A stretch of DNA of 7,033 nt from contig JAOAGX010000110.1 in the NCBI GenBank assembly GCA_026415535.1, forward strand, positions 1 through 7,033. Reading direction: 5' to 3'. Position 1 is the first letter of the stretch. The number at the start of each line of letters is the position of its first letter. This stretch comes from Armatimonadota bacterium. Its GTDB lineage: Bacteria > Armatimonadota > UBA5829. Both the position numbers and the translations under genes were made by a program. Positions 1-6,531 of the stretch are shown here, in pieces. The notes beneath the pieces are model-generated. The model had not been told where the DNA came from and did no database searches. It saw only the letters and a list, made by a program, of their open reading frames with translations.

Positions 1-2
1 AT

Positions 3-1121
3 TACGCCTCGGTCGATATGGCGATTGGAAACGGCTCGATCACAGCTTGTCGGTTCCCTTTGCAGTTCACAGCGGACACTCTTAAGCAGATCGACGTGGA
101 CAGCTATACCAACATCCTCAAGACGGATGACGGGAACTACCCGGTTGACGGTGCCAAGATCTCCTGGAACTTTGGTGGTGTCGACCTGACCCTCTTTGCG
201 GCGAAGAACGACCAGAACACCTATTTGGCGAAAGGTCTAACTGGGCAGCCAACGCAGGGATTCCCGGTGCTGCACCAGGGCGCCACTGGACATGCAGTGG
301 GTGGTCTTCAGATGGCCACTCAGTCTGCAGGGCTTCGCGCCAACATTGCGATCCCTTGGGAGGGCAACATCGGAGTCACCTACTACCAGGCTTGGGATAG
401 AAGTGGTTACGTTGCTAGAACCTTTGACCAAGCCAGAGTCTATGGTGTTGATCTCAACGTGATGCTCCCGTGGGCTGAGGGGTTGGCGTTCACTGGTAGC
501 TGGACTCAGTGCGATACACTGGTGGCCAGCACGGCTCCGCGAGGCCGACAGGATGTTGACTACCTGAATACCGCGTGGGACGCGAAGTTCAGCGGCAACA
601 TCTCAACGCTCAGCATTGCGGCTGGTTACAAGAGCATCGGTCGCAACTTCGCTGCTGCTGGAGCCTGGGACAAGATCGGTCGCTGGACCAACCCAGTCGG
701 AGTTCGCGGCGCATATGCCGAGATCGCTTACCCGGTGATGGACAACCTTAAAATCTCCGCAAACGGTCAGTTCCTTACCGGTGGAGACAAGGACAAGCCG
801 TACTTGGGTCAGAACCGCTGGGGTTCCGATGCGGACGACAAGTTGACTGCAGCAGAGGCTGCGATCAAGTGGGGCTTTACTAAGAATAACTCGCTTGATT
901 TGGCCTATGAGTGGGTTAAGTTCGATCCCGAGGCTAAGGGTGTCGATTCGGCCACTGAGCAGTACGTGACTGTCGGTCTTGCACACCAGATGGGCCCGAA
1001 TGCCGGTATCAGAATCGGCTACCAGCTCATTAGCTATGATGGTGGCAAGGACGGAGTCGGACCCTACGGGAGAGACTACCGTGGTTCGCAGGGTGTTGTC
1101 CAGATCGGCGTGAGCTTCTAG
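3..1121 (+). CDS. Outer-membrane beta-barrel (porin-like) protein, 3' part
   Basis: The reading frame is open to the left edge (codons Y-A-S-V-D precede the first ATG at 18), so the gene almost certainly begins outside the window and the ATG at 18 is internal. The visible 372 residues are rich in Gly, aromatic residues and alternating polar/hydrophobic stretches typical of transmembrane beta-strands (for example WNFGGVDLTLFAAK, NIGVTYYQAWD, LKISANGQFLTGG, QYVTVGLAHQMG). The protein ends GVVQIGVSF, the alternating pattern with terminal Phe that the BAM machinery recognises in outer-membrane proteins. There is no helical membrane segment. Family knowledge: many diderms, including Armatimonadota, carry porins with an N-terminal SLH domain and a C-terminal barrel; whether an SLH domain precedes this fragment cannot be seen. 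The role is inferred as a general or substrate-selective outer-membrane channel. An intrinsic terminator follows 51 nt after the stop, so it is the last gene of its transcript. Porin-like is fairly sure; exact family is not. Confidence 0.72.
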   Translation, partial: YASVDMAIGNGSITACRFPLQFTADTLKQIDVDSYTNILKTDDGNYPVDGAKISWNFGGVDLTLFAAKNDQNTYLAKGLTGQPTQGFPVLHQGATGHAVGGLQMATQSAGLRANIAIPWEGNIGVTYYQAWDRSGYVARTFDQARVYGVDLNVMLPWAEGLAFTGSWTQCDTLVASTAPRGRQDVDYLNTAWDAKFSGNISTLSIAAGYKSIGRNFAAAGAWDKIGRWTNPVGVRGAYAEIAYPVMDNLKISANGQFLTGGDKDKPYLGQNRWGSDADDKLTAAEAAIKWGFTKNNSLDLAYEWVKFDPEAKGVDSATEQYVTVGLAHQMGPNAGIRIGYQLISYDGGKDGVGPYGRDYRGSQGVVQIGVSF

Positions 1122-1172
1122 CCTAGCATAAAAGTAGTGTAGCCAGTTGTGGCTGCTCTACAAATGGAGTCT

Positions 1173-1206
1173 AAGAGCCCCCGGGTATCCGGGGGCTCTT
1201 CCTTTT
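1173..1206 (+). terminator. Rho-independent terminator of the porin-like gene
   Basis: A perfect 12-bp stem (AAGAGCCCCCGG at 1173-1184 with CCGGGGGCTCTT at 1189-1200) closes on a four-base GTAT loop and runs into CCTTTT. It lies 51 nt after the porin stop and upstream of the next promoter, so it separates the two plus-strand transcripts. The stem itself is symmetric, but the T-run is on the plus strand only. Confidence 0.9.
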
Positions 1207-1314
1207 CTGATGTGGACAGAGGGCTCTGCCCTACGAATAGCCTAGCTCCTTTCAGGCGTTCAATTCTGTCGAGCAGAGACAAAGCGGTGCTGAAACTTCA
1301 TCCTAGGACCATAC

Positions 1315-1343
1315 TTGATCGCGGCTACTTGCTGCAGTATAAT
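1315..1343 (+). promoter_or_regulatory. Sigma70-type promoter for the exported protein-glmS unit
   Basis: A -35 box TTGATC (1315-1320), a 17-bp spacer and a consensus -10 box TATAAT (1338-1343) match the housekeeping promoter pattern. The predicted transcript would start near 1350, giving a leader of about 24 nt that contains the strong Shine-Dalgarno GGAGGAGG (1360-1367). No operator or riboswitch is visible in so short a leader. A small hairpin AGGGC-TCT-GCCCT lies further upstream near 1217-1230 with no assigned role. Confidence 0.78.
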
Positions 1344-1373
1344 GCGTCTGTCGTAAACTGGAGGAGGTTTCGG

Positions 1374-2093
1374 ATGGGAAAATATATTACGCTCGCCTGC
1401 TTTGGCATAATGCTGCTTGGAATTGCTCCCTGTTGCGCGACGAATAGGGCGAGCTCTGCTCCCGGCGGGCTAATTACCCCGCCGGCTATCTCAATTCCTT
1501 ACGGCGGCAAGGTAGTCACGGAAATCAATTTTAGTCAGAGCGACGTTCTCGGTGTCATAAAGCAGATCATTCCTGCATTGGGGGATTTGATGACCAACTT
1601 TGCGCCCAAGGCGGCGGCGGAGGCAAAGAACCCAATCGAGGCGAGGGCTATGACGGTCCTCAAGGGCGTCGACTTTCAGGCATTCGCGGATGCTATTCAG
1701 GGAATCACCAACATTAGGCTGCTGGTCGTCAAGTACGGCGCGATTCCTAAGGTGACTGATCTGGAATCGCAGCTCGATTACGGTGTGGCCAAGCTAGGCA
1801 AGTTCAGTCGGGTTTTGAGCGATATTTCTATGTTCCCGGGTCTCGTGAGGATGTATGCGCAGGCTGACGGCGGCGGCTACGTTGGTTACGCATTCAATTC
1901 GAAGAGTCGCGTGCTTTATGCAGCTCGGGTATTAGGGTCCGCAGATATTCCAAAGCTCATCAAGTGGGTAGCGGACTTGGTTAAAACTACGCTGAACGTC
2001 ACATCCCCGACACCGGAACCTGTTCCCGAGCAGCCTGAAAGTGCCGAACCGGCAACTACTCCTACCGAAGCACCTCAGCCGGAGAAGTCTTAA
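1374..2093 (+). CDS. Exported protein of unknown function with Pro/Glu-rich tail
   Basis: I do not recognise this 239-residue protein. The start at 1374 is chosen because GGAGGAGG ends six bases upstream and a consensus promoter sits just before it; the frame is open further left to 1149 but that stretch spans a terminator and promoter. Residues 1-23 look like a signal peptide: MGKYITLACFGIMLLGIAPCC has a Lys near the start and a hydrophobic core. The Cys pair at 20-21 hints at a lipoprotein, but IAPC/APCC is not a good lipobox (Pro or Cys at -1), so cleavage by signal peptidase I is equally possible. Residues about 33-205 form a mixed alpha/beta-looking domain with a segment MYAQADGGGYVGYAF (160-174), followed by a low-complexity Pro/Glu/Thr/Ser tail (210-239) resembling a periplasmic or wall-spanning linker. 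Its TAA overlaps the glmS ATG by one base, so the two are probably cotranscribed and translationally coupled. A cell-envelope role is only inferred from this pairing. Confidence 0.8.
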   Translation: MGKYITLACFGIMLLGIAPCCATNRASSAPGGLITPPAISIPYGGKVVTEINFSQSDVLGVIKQIIPALGDLMTNFAPKAAAEAKNPIEARAMTVLKGVDFQAFADAIQGITNIRLLVVKYGAIPKVTDLESQLDYGVAKLGKFSRVLSDISMFPGLVRMYAQADGGGYVGYAFNSKSRVLYAARVLGSADIPKLIKWVADLVKTTLNVTSPTPEPVPEQPESAEPATTPTEAPQPEKS

Positions 2094-3922
2094 TGTGTGG
2101 CATAGTTGGATATATCGGAAAGAGAGAAGCATGCCCAATTCTCATCGATGGGCTTAAACGTTTGGAGTATCGCGGTTACGACTCCGCAGGCATTGCAGTT
2201 CTCAACTGTGGCGGCATAGACATACGCAAGAGTATTGGCAAGCTCAAGGCTTTAGAATGTGCTATAGAAGGCTGTGCGCCAAAAGGAACTGTCGGGATCG
2301 GGCACACACGTTGGGCTACTCACGGTCGGCCGTCCGATGAGAACGCCCATCCGCATTCGGACTGCTCAGGCCAGATCACTGTTGTCCACAACGGTATCAT
2401 AGAAAACTACGCGGAGCTAAAGTCTCGGCTTATTGCGGAAGGGCACGCCTTCGCTTCGGAAACCGATACCGAGGTTGCCGCTCATTTGATCGAGCAGTAT
2501 TACGACGGAGACTTAGCCAAAGCGGTTCGCAGTGCGGCGCGTGAGCTGGAGGGGTCGTTTGCTCTTGTCGTGATTGCTCGAGACGAGCCCGATCACATTG
2601 TTGCTGCTCGTAGGCACAGTCCGCTAGTGATCGGTTTGGGTGAAGGTGAGTGTTTCCTGGCATCCGATGTCGCTGCATTCCTCAAGCACACGCGGCGCGT
2701 AATATACGTTGACGATGATAACATTGTAGTTGTTTCGCGAGGCGGCGTCGGCATATTCGACCTTGCTGGCAATCCCATCGATAAGGAAGTTTCGCTTGTG
2801 GACTGGGACGCAGCAATGGCCGAGCGAGGCGGCTACGAGCACTTCATGCTCAAGGAAATACACGAGCAGCCGCGAGCGCTCCGCGAGACAATGCGCGGCA
2901 GGCTGAGTAGCGAACTTGACCGCGTTGATCTTCCAGGAATGAATCTTTCCGATGAGGACATCCGCCGCATAAACCGAATAGTCATGATCGCATGCGGCAC
3001 TGCTTACCACGCTTCAATGGTTGGGAAATACGCCATTGAGGAGCTTTGCCGGATACCAGTGGAGATCGACGTCGCAAGCGAGTTGAGATACCGCAACCCG
3101 ATTATAGACGATCAAACGCTGGCGATAGTGATTAGCCAATCAGGGGAAACAATAGATACGATAGTAGGTTTGCGCGAGGCCAAGGAAAAAGGTGCGAAAA
3201 CGCTTGCTATTACCAACGTTGTTGGCAGTATGGCTGCTCGCGAGTCAGACGGTGTTCTTTATACCTACGCAGGGCCAGAGATTGCCGTTGCCAGCACCAA
3301 GGCCTACACGACTCAGCTAATGGTAGTTTATCTCATTGCTCTTTATCTGGCTCAGATCCGCGGCACTCTTGATCCTTCGCGGGCGGCGCAGTTGCGGGCT
3401 GGTCTTTGGGAATTGCCTGGTCAGGCCGAATTAATCCTGAACGACTACTCCGAGGTCAAACGCGCCGCTGAGCGATATTACTGCTTCAACGGATTCCTAT
3501 ATATGGCTAGGGGGATCAACCTGGCAAGTGCTCTCGAGGGAGCACTGAAGATCAAGGAGATTGCCTATATCCATGCCGAGGGGTATGCGGCAGGCGAGAT
3601 GAAACACGGTCCTATCGCGATGATCGACCCGACTTTTGCCACTATTGCGATCGCGGTTAAGTCGAAGACCTACGACAAGATACTAAGCAACATTAAAGAG
3701 GTCAAGGCGCGCTCGGGCGAGGTGATAGCTATAGCCAATTCTCACGATACGGTAATCGAAGACTATGCCGACCGCATCATCCGCGTTCCGGAAACCGAGG
3801 AAATTCTCTCACCGGTTCTAGTTGCGATCCCTTTGCAGCTTATGGCTTATTACGTGGCTTTGGGACGCAGCCCTAACGTGGATCAGCCGCGCAATTTGGC
3901 AAAGACGGTTACTGTTGAATAG
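2093..3922 (+). CDS. glmS: Glutamine--fructose-6-phosphate aminotransferase (isomerizing)
   Basis: GlmS converts fructose-6-phosphate and glutamine to glucosamine-6-phosphate and glutamate in the cytoplasm, the entry step to UDP-GlcNAc for peptidoglycan and lipopolysaccharide. The 609 residues equal the usual family length. Residues 1-about 240 are the class II glutaminase domain: N-terminal nucleophile Cys2 (MCGIVGYIG), YRGYDSAG 26-33, HTRWATHG 71-78, HNGIIENY 99-106 and ETDTEV 123-128. Two SIS sugar-isomerase domains follow: CGTAYHA 301-307, SQSGET 348-353 and STKAYTTQ 401-408 in the first; EGALKIKE 482-489 and GEMKHGPIA 501-509 in the second. Catalytic counterparts of E. coli Glu488, His504 and Lys603 are present as Glu489, His505 and Lys604, near the conserved C-terminus PRNLAKTVTVE. 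All key residues are intact. The start is set by the Met-Cys requirement and by GGAGAAG (2081-2087), which lies inside the end of the upstream gene; the TAATG overlap implies coupling. No glmS ribozyme is possible in this arrangement because the gene has no leader of its own. Confidence 0.98.
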   Translation: MCGIVGYIGKREACPILIDGLKRLEYRGYDSAGIAVLNCGGIDIRKSIGKLKALECAIEGCAPKGTVGIGHTRWATHGRPSDENAHPHSDCSGQITVVHNGIIENYAELKSRLIAEGHAFASETDTEVAAHLIEQYYDGDLAKAVRSAARELEGSFALVVIARDEPDHIVAARRHSPLVIGLGEGECFLASDVAAFLKHTRRVIYVDDDNIVVVSRGGVGIFDLAGNPIDKEVSLVDWDAAMAERGGYEHFMLKEIHEQPRALRETMRGRLSSELDRVDLPGMNLSDEDIRRINRIVMIACGTAYHASMVGKYAIEELCRIPVEIDVASELRYRNPIIDDQTLAIVISQSGETIDTIVGLREAKEKGAKTLAITNVVGSMAARESDGVLYTYAGPEIAVASTKAYTTQLMVVYLIALYLAQIRGTLDPSRAAQLRAGLWELPGQAELILNDYSEVKRAAERYYCFNGFLYMARGINLASALEGALKIKEIAYIHAEGYAAGEMKHGPIAMIDPTFATIAIAVKSKTYDKILSNIKEVKARSGEVIAIANSHDTVIEDYADRIIRVPETEEILSPVLVAIPLQLMAYYVALGRSPNVDQPRNLAKTVTVE

Positions 3923-3996
3923 TCCGCGATCCGGCTGTATTCAGCTCATCACGAATCAAAACTTGCCATTCCAAATCAAACTGTACAAACCAAACT

Positions 3997-4066
3997 GTGT
4001 CATCCTGAGCGTAGCGAAGGATCCAATCATAACCCTGGTATTTTTTCGCCTCACTCGGAATGATGC
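3997..4066. repeat. Diverged inverted pair of a dispersed intergenic repeat
   Basis: The space between the convergent glmS and cobO genes holds GTCATCCTGAGCG followed by TAGCGAAGGATCC (3999-4024), and on the opposite strand a related arm beginning GCATCATTCCGAG and ending TGAGGCG (4066 down to 4047). About 13 of 20 positions agree when the arms are aligned, so both look like copies of one repeat family in opposite orientation. A T6 run (4041-4046) lies inside the loop. Sequences of the GTCATTCTGAGCGAAGCGAAG type are widely seen as intergenic repeats in environmental bacterial genomes. Its place between two convergent stops suggests it may act as a bidirectional transcription stop, but that is inference. 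A near-identical copy of the left arm is at 6532-6556. Confidence 0.72.
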
Positions 4067-4082
4067 CCCTGAGGGCAGTTAG

Positions 4083-4637
4083 TTAGTAGTCGATGCCCCT
4101 GCGAGCCTTTACCCCTTTTTCAAAGGGGTGTTTTACAAGGTCCATTTCGGTAACGTAGTCTGCTGTGTCGATGACGGATTTTGGCGCGTTTCGTCCGGTG
4201 AGGATCAGTTCAACGTGTGCCGGCCTGGACCGGACGAGCGAGAGAACACGGTTTACGTTAAGTAGTCCCAGGTAAAGCGCGTTGTTAATCTCGTCTAGGA
4301 TCACCAAGTCATAGTCTCCAGAAGATACCACCTGTTCAGCGAACGCCATCGCCGCTTCCACCGCATCTTTTCTTTTGCGAGCCTCGGCCTCGTCAATATG
4401 CGGTGTCGGATCGACTGCGAATTGTCGCAAGACAAACCTTTCGCCCATTTCGCGAGCGAACATGCCTTCTCCAATCTGGGAGTAGCCCTTGATAAACTGA
4501 ATTAAACAAACCCTAAGCCCCCATCCCAGTGCGCGCAATGCAACCCCAAGTGCGGCAGTGGTCTTGCCTTTGCCTGAACCCGTATATACGTGAACAAGGC
4601 CTTTTCCGATTCCGGATACATTCTGTTGTGGTACCAT
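4083..4637 (-). CDS. cobO: Cob(I)yrinic acid a,c-diamide adenosyltransferase (CobO/BtuR/CobA type)
   Basis: This enzyme transfers the adenosyl group of ATP to the cobalt of corrinoids, making the coenzyme B12 form used in cobalamin synthesis and salvage; it is cytoplasmic. The 184-residue length is normal. Family marks are in order: VYTGSGKGKTTAALGVALRA with the modified P-loop GSGKGKTT at 20-27, VCLIQFIKG 43-51, LVILDEINNAL 111-121 with the Walker-B-like DE at 115-116, LILTGRNAP 144-152 and the C-terminal signature KHPFEKGVKARRGIDY 169-184. The ATG at 4637 is well bounded: an in-frame TAG lies only five codons upstream and no other ATG precedes the P-loop. It has no Shine-Dalgarno and sits nine bases after a -10 box, so the message is probably leaderless or nearly so. 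It is convergent to glmS, stands alone, and no other B12 gene or cobalamin riboswitch is visible, so salvage rather than de novo synthesis is possible but not shown. Confidence 0.95.
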   Translation of the reverse strand: MVPQQNVSGIGKGLVHVYTGSGKGKTTAALGVALRALGWGLRVCLIQFIKGYSQIGEGMFAREMGERFVLRQFAVDPTPHIDEAEARKRKDAVEAAMAFAEQVVSSGDYDLVILDEINNALYLGLLNVNRVLSLVRSRPAHVELILTGRNAPKSVIDTADYVTEMDLVKHPFEKGVKARRGIDY

Positions 4638-4646
4638 AGCGAATGC

Positions 4647-4675
4647 ATACTAACATCCTATCTGTCCAACGTCAA
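4647..4675 (-). promoter_or_regulatory. Sigma70-type promoter of cobO, placed for a leaderless transcript
   Basis: Read on the minus strand, a -35 box TTGACG (4675-4670), a 17-bp spacer and a -10 box TAGTAT (4652-4647) are followed by only nine bases before the cobO ATG at 4637. A start site about seven bases after the -10 would fall within two or three bases of the ATG, so there is no room for a ribosome binding site. The in-frame stop TAG overlaps the -10 box, ruling out a longer N-terminus. Confidence 0.75.
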
Positions 4676-4885
4676 CGGCTGGCCGAGCGAGGTTGTTGCG
4701 ACTGAACACAGGCCCAGTTTTTTCGGCTATTGGAAGTTTCTCCACTAGGAGCTATCTAATTCACGTGGAACCATTTGGGAGTTGTGGGCGTAATAATTAA
4801 TGAAGAGCAGACGCGTTGTATAGCAATTTCTAAATGCGGACAACACCACTCCGTCCTCGGCATTGATTAGCTGAACAGCCTCCTA

Positions 4886-4938
4886 GAGGAAAGCCCGCGG
4901 CATCCTACCGCGGGCTTTCCTCGTAGTAATTCTTTTTT
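4886..4938. terminator. Strong hairpin between the GT-C-like gene and cobO
   Basis: A perfect 15-bp stem, GAGGAAAGCCCGCGG (4886-4900) with its complement at 4908-4922, encloses a seven-base loop CATCCTA. It begins 19 bases after the stop of the minus-strand membrane protein gene, where a terminator is expected. The only T-run, however, is on the plus-strand side (T6 at 4933-4938), separated from the stem by ten bases; on the minus strand no T-run follows. It may therefore stop minus-strand transcription imperfectly, act in both directions, or end an unseen plus-strand transcript. The remaining spacer, 4676-4885, shows no ORF or RNA gene that I can support. Confidence 0.7.
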
Positions 4939-4941
4939 CTA

Positions 4942-6213
4942 TCAGGTATATAACCTAACGGCACAAGAAACTACCAGCGCATTCGACGCGATCATTACGG
5001 CCAATCCAACGACGATACCGACTCGCTTAGCTCTGTCAGATTTCAACAATCCGTCGAAGCCTAATATCCAAACGATTGCAACCACGGTTGCAACGGACAA
5101 GAAAAGTCGCCCCTGGAGGTTGGCCATTGCGTCCACGAACAGCGTGTGCCTAAGCCAGGCTAGGTATAAGAGAGCCGGGGCGACCAGCAGAAATGTCAGA
5201 GACTTTACGTCCACAGTTCCGTTGCGGCGAATCCGTATCGCAAGTCCTACCAGGACTGCTGCCGTGAGGGGTAATAAAGCGGCGAGTAGCCATATCAGAC
5301 CAGGAACAAAAGGCCAAATGATCCAGAAGGGCGTCCAAAAATAGCCGTAGGCTGCTAGCGTCGAGATTAACACCAAAGTAATGAAAGGTCCGGGAGATGC
5401 CGCAACCTCGATCATACCAGATTTAAGCATCGGCACGTTTAGAGAATGCGGTAACGGTGTTCCATGCACCACCCAACATCTGGCGAACCACCATCCGCTT
5501 ACGAGTATCCCAGTTCCCATCACGATGGCTAGTGTCCGGAGAGTATCCTGCCAGTTGGAGTAGTTGTTACGGCGGCACACGGCGATCGCCGCAATTCCAA
5601 AGATTGCGGGAAGAACCAACCCCTGGGCCTTTGTAAGTGCGGACAGTCCCATCAGCACTCCCAAGAATGCTGCCGACTGTGTGGTGATCGATCCTGTCCT
5701 GAAATAACGGAGAATGGGCAGCATAGAGGCGGTGAAAAGCAGAGAAATAAGCATCTCGTTGTTGATCACCCCAGCCATGTAGGACGAGGTTGGTATAAAC
5801 GCAACAAAAGCGGTTGACGCGAGGGCGCGAGGTTCGTCGCCAAAATATTCTCGCGCTAGAGCATGGACCGAGCAAACCCAAAGTAGACCTATGGGAATGT
5901 CTAGCAAGCGCAGGACACGCCAAATAATATCTCCTGAGGCTCCAATTGATTTCAGCAGCGCAAAAAAGATTGCCATAAGCGCGTAGTACAGAGGCGGCTG
6001 GTGGCCCTCGTGAGTGGATTCCGAGTTCTCGGTTGGTGTTTCAGTGTGAGAAATCGGCGGCGGGACGTAGTTGACAGCCAGCGAGCGTATGTAAATGTAG
6101 TGAGCAGGCTCGTCGGGGCCGTATTTGAGCCGGGTAGCGAATGAGTAACTAAGTGAGAGTGCGGCAAACAATCCGAGTATTAGCACGAGGACCGATCTGG
6201 GAGAGATTTTCAT
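4942..6213 (-). CDS. Polytopic membrane protein, GT-C glycosyltransferase/DUF2142-like
   Basis: The 423-residue product is an integral inner-membrane protein with roughly ten hydrophobic segments, the first at residues 7-24. Landmarks fit the DUF2142/GT39-like group of GT-C fold proteins: the first extracytoplasmic loop carries PDEPAH (33-38), whose acidic residue is the usual catalytic or metal-binding candidate, then HQPPLYYALM (71-80), INNEML (150-155), ALTKAQGL (192-199), WWFARCWVVHGTPL (241-254) and QGR (367-369). Such proteins are thought to transfer sugars from polyprenyl-phosphate donors at the outer face of the membrane; neither donor nor acceptor can be read from the sequence. The start is placed at the ATG 6213 rather than the in-frame TTG at 6240, because the -10 box TATAAT lies between them and the TTG would not be on that transcript. 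There is no Shine-Dalgarno, so the message looks leaderless. It appears to be a single-gene unit. The GT-C assignment is good, the exact family moderate. Confidence 0.82.
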   Translation of the reverse strand: MKISPRSVLVLILGLFAALSLSYSFATRLKYGPDEPAHYIYIRSLAVNYVPPPISHTETPTENSESTHEGHQPPLYYALMAIFFALLKSIGASGDIIWRVLRLLDIPIGLLWVCSVHALAREYFGDEPRALASTAFVAFIPTSSYMAGVINNEMLISLLFTASMLPILRYFRTGSITTQSAAFLGVLMGLSALTKAQGLVLPAIFGIAAIAVCRRNNYSNWQDTLRTLAIVMGTGILVSGWWFARCWVVHGTPLPHSLNVPMLKSGMIEVAASPGPFITLVLISTLAAYGYFWTPFWIIWPFVPGLIWLLAALLPLTAAVLVGLAIRIRRNGTVDVKSLTFLLVAPALLYLAWLRHTLFVDAMANLQGRLFLSVATVVAIVWILGFDGLLKSDRAKRVGIVVGLAVMIASNALVVSCAVRLYT

Positions 6214-6215
6214 AG

Positions 6216-6232
6216 GCGTGATTATATCACGC
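6216..6232 (-). promoter_or_regulatory. Extended -10 promoter overlapped by a perfect palindrome
   Basis: On the minus strand TGATATAAT forms an extended -10 element (TATAAT at 6226-6221) ending seven bases before the ATG at 6213; no convincing -35 box lies 16-18 bp upstream, which an extended -10 can tolerate. The same bases form a 17-bp palindrome: arms GCGTGAT (6216-6222) and ATCACGC (6226-6232) around TAT. A dimeric repressor bound here would block the promoter, but the palindrome may also be chance. Predicted initiation at or next to the ATG gives a leaderless message. Confidence 0.6.
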
Positions 6233-6421
6233 TTCGGCAAGGCAGAATAGTTCCCGCCTCACACTGACACACATTATCCTAATCTTTTTGGGGTATGCTG
6301 CCCCGAACGGAAGTCTCGGGTGAATGCTGTCCGAATCTCGCAGGTCGTTCGGAAACTTGTTTTCGAAAAACCGGACCTGACCAACTCAGCATCTCTGACA
6401 ACTCGTTGTCCTGAGCGGAAA
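6233..6421. other. Gene-free spacer with small inverted repeats
   Basis: No credible coding region is seen; the one short minus-strand frame here (6279-6461) has no Shine-Dalgarno, runs into the tandem repeats and has no recognisable sequence. Several inverted repeats occur: GGGG-N7-CCCC at about 6290-6304; CAGGTC (6341-6346) plus CGG (6350-6352) matching CCGGACCTG (6371-6379); and GACAA-CTCG-TTGTC (6397-6410). The segment TGTCCTGAGCGGA near 6407-6419 resembles part of the dispersed GTCATCCTGAGCG repeat found to the right. Any distal control region for the membrane protein gene would lie here. Confidence 0.5.
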
Positions 6422-6513
6422 GTGTCACCATGACACATACCATTGTGTCACCATGACACATGCCAGTGTGTTACCGTGACACATACCAGTGTGTCACCGT
6501 GACACATACCAGT
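6422..6513. repeat. Four 23-bp tandem repeats, each holding a GTGTCA-N3-TGACAC palindrome
   Basis: Four uninterrupted 23-bp units start at 6422, 6445, 6468 and 6491. Each contains the arms GTGTCA and TGACAC separated by CCA (units 1-2) or CCG (units 3-4), followed by an eight-base spacer close to ATACCAGT. Unit 3 has one arm change (GTGTTA). Because the spacer is eight bases, the TGACAC of one unit and the GTGTCA of the next also make an inverted repeat. The array lies 209-300 bp upstream of the membrane protein ATG. Multiple identical dyads at nearly two helical turns per unit could be a clustered operator; equally it could be a small intergenic minisatellite. Confidence 0.93.
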
Positions 6514-6531
6514 CATCCCAAAGCGACAACC

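Noticed and set aside
1149..1373. Extended N-terminus of the exported protein (75 extra codons)
   Set aside because: That stretch contains the porin terminator and the TTGATC/TATAAT promoter; the ATG at 1374 has a strong Shine-Dalgarno and begins a signal peptide.
1344..2092. A glmS ribozyme or other riboswitch controlling glmS
   Set aside because: glmS has no leader: its start overlaps the upstream gene, and the unit's own leader is only about 24 nt.
3822..4082. 86-residue plus-strand frame overlapping the end of glmS
   Set aside because: It is an out-of-frame shadow of glmS that continues through the intergenic repeat; no start signal or recognisable sequence.
4638..4885. A cobalamin riboswitch upstream of cobO
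   Set aside because: The predicted promoter leaves no leader, and no B12-box-like conserved core is visible in the spacer.
6214..6240. TTG start giving nine extra residues to the membrane protein
   Set aside because: It lies upstream of the predicted -10 box, has no Shine-Dalgarno, and the ATG at 6213 starts directly before the first hydrophobic segment.
6279..6461. 60-residue minus-strand frame upstream of the membrane protein gene
   Set aside because: It starts inside the tandem palindrome array, lacks a Shine-Dalgarno and has low-complexity composition at its N-terminus.
6422..6513. A CRISPR array
   Set aside because: Unit length is 23 bp with an eight-base, nearly invariant spacer; there are no unique 30-40 base spacers and no cas genes.
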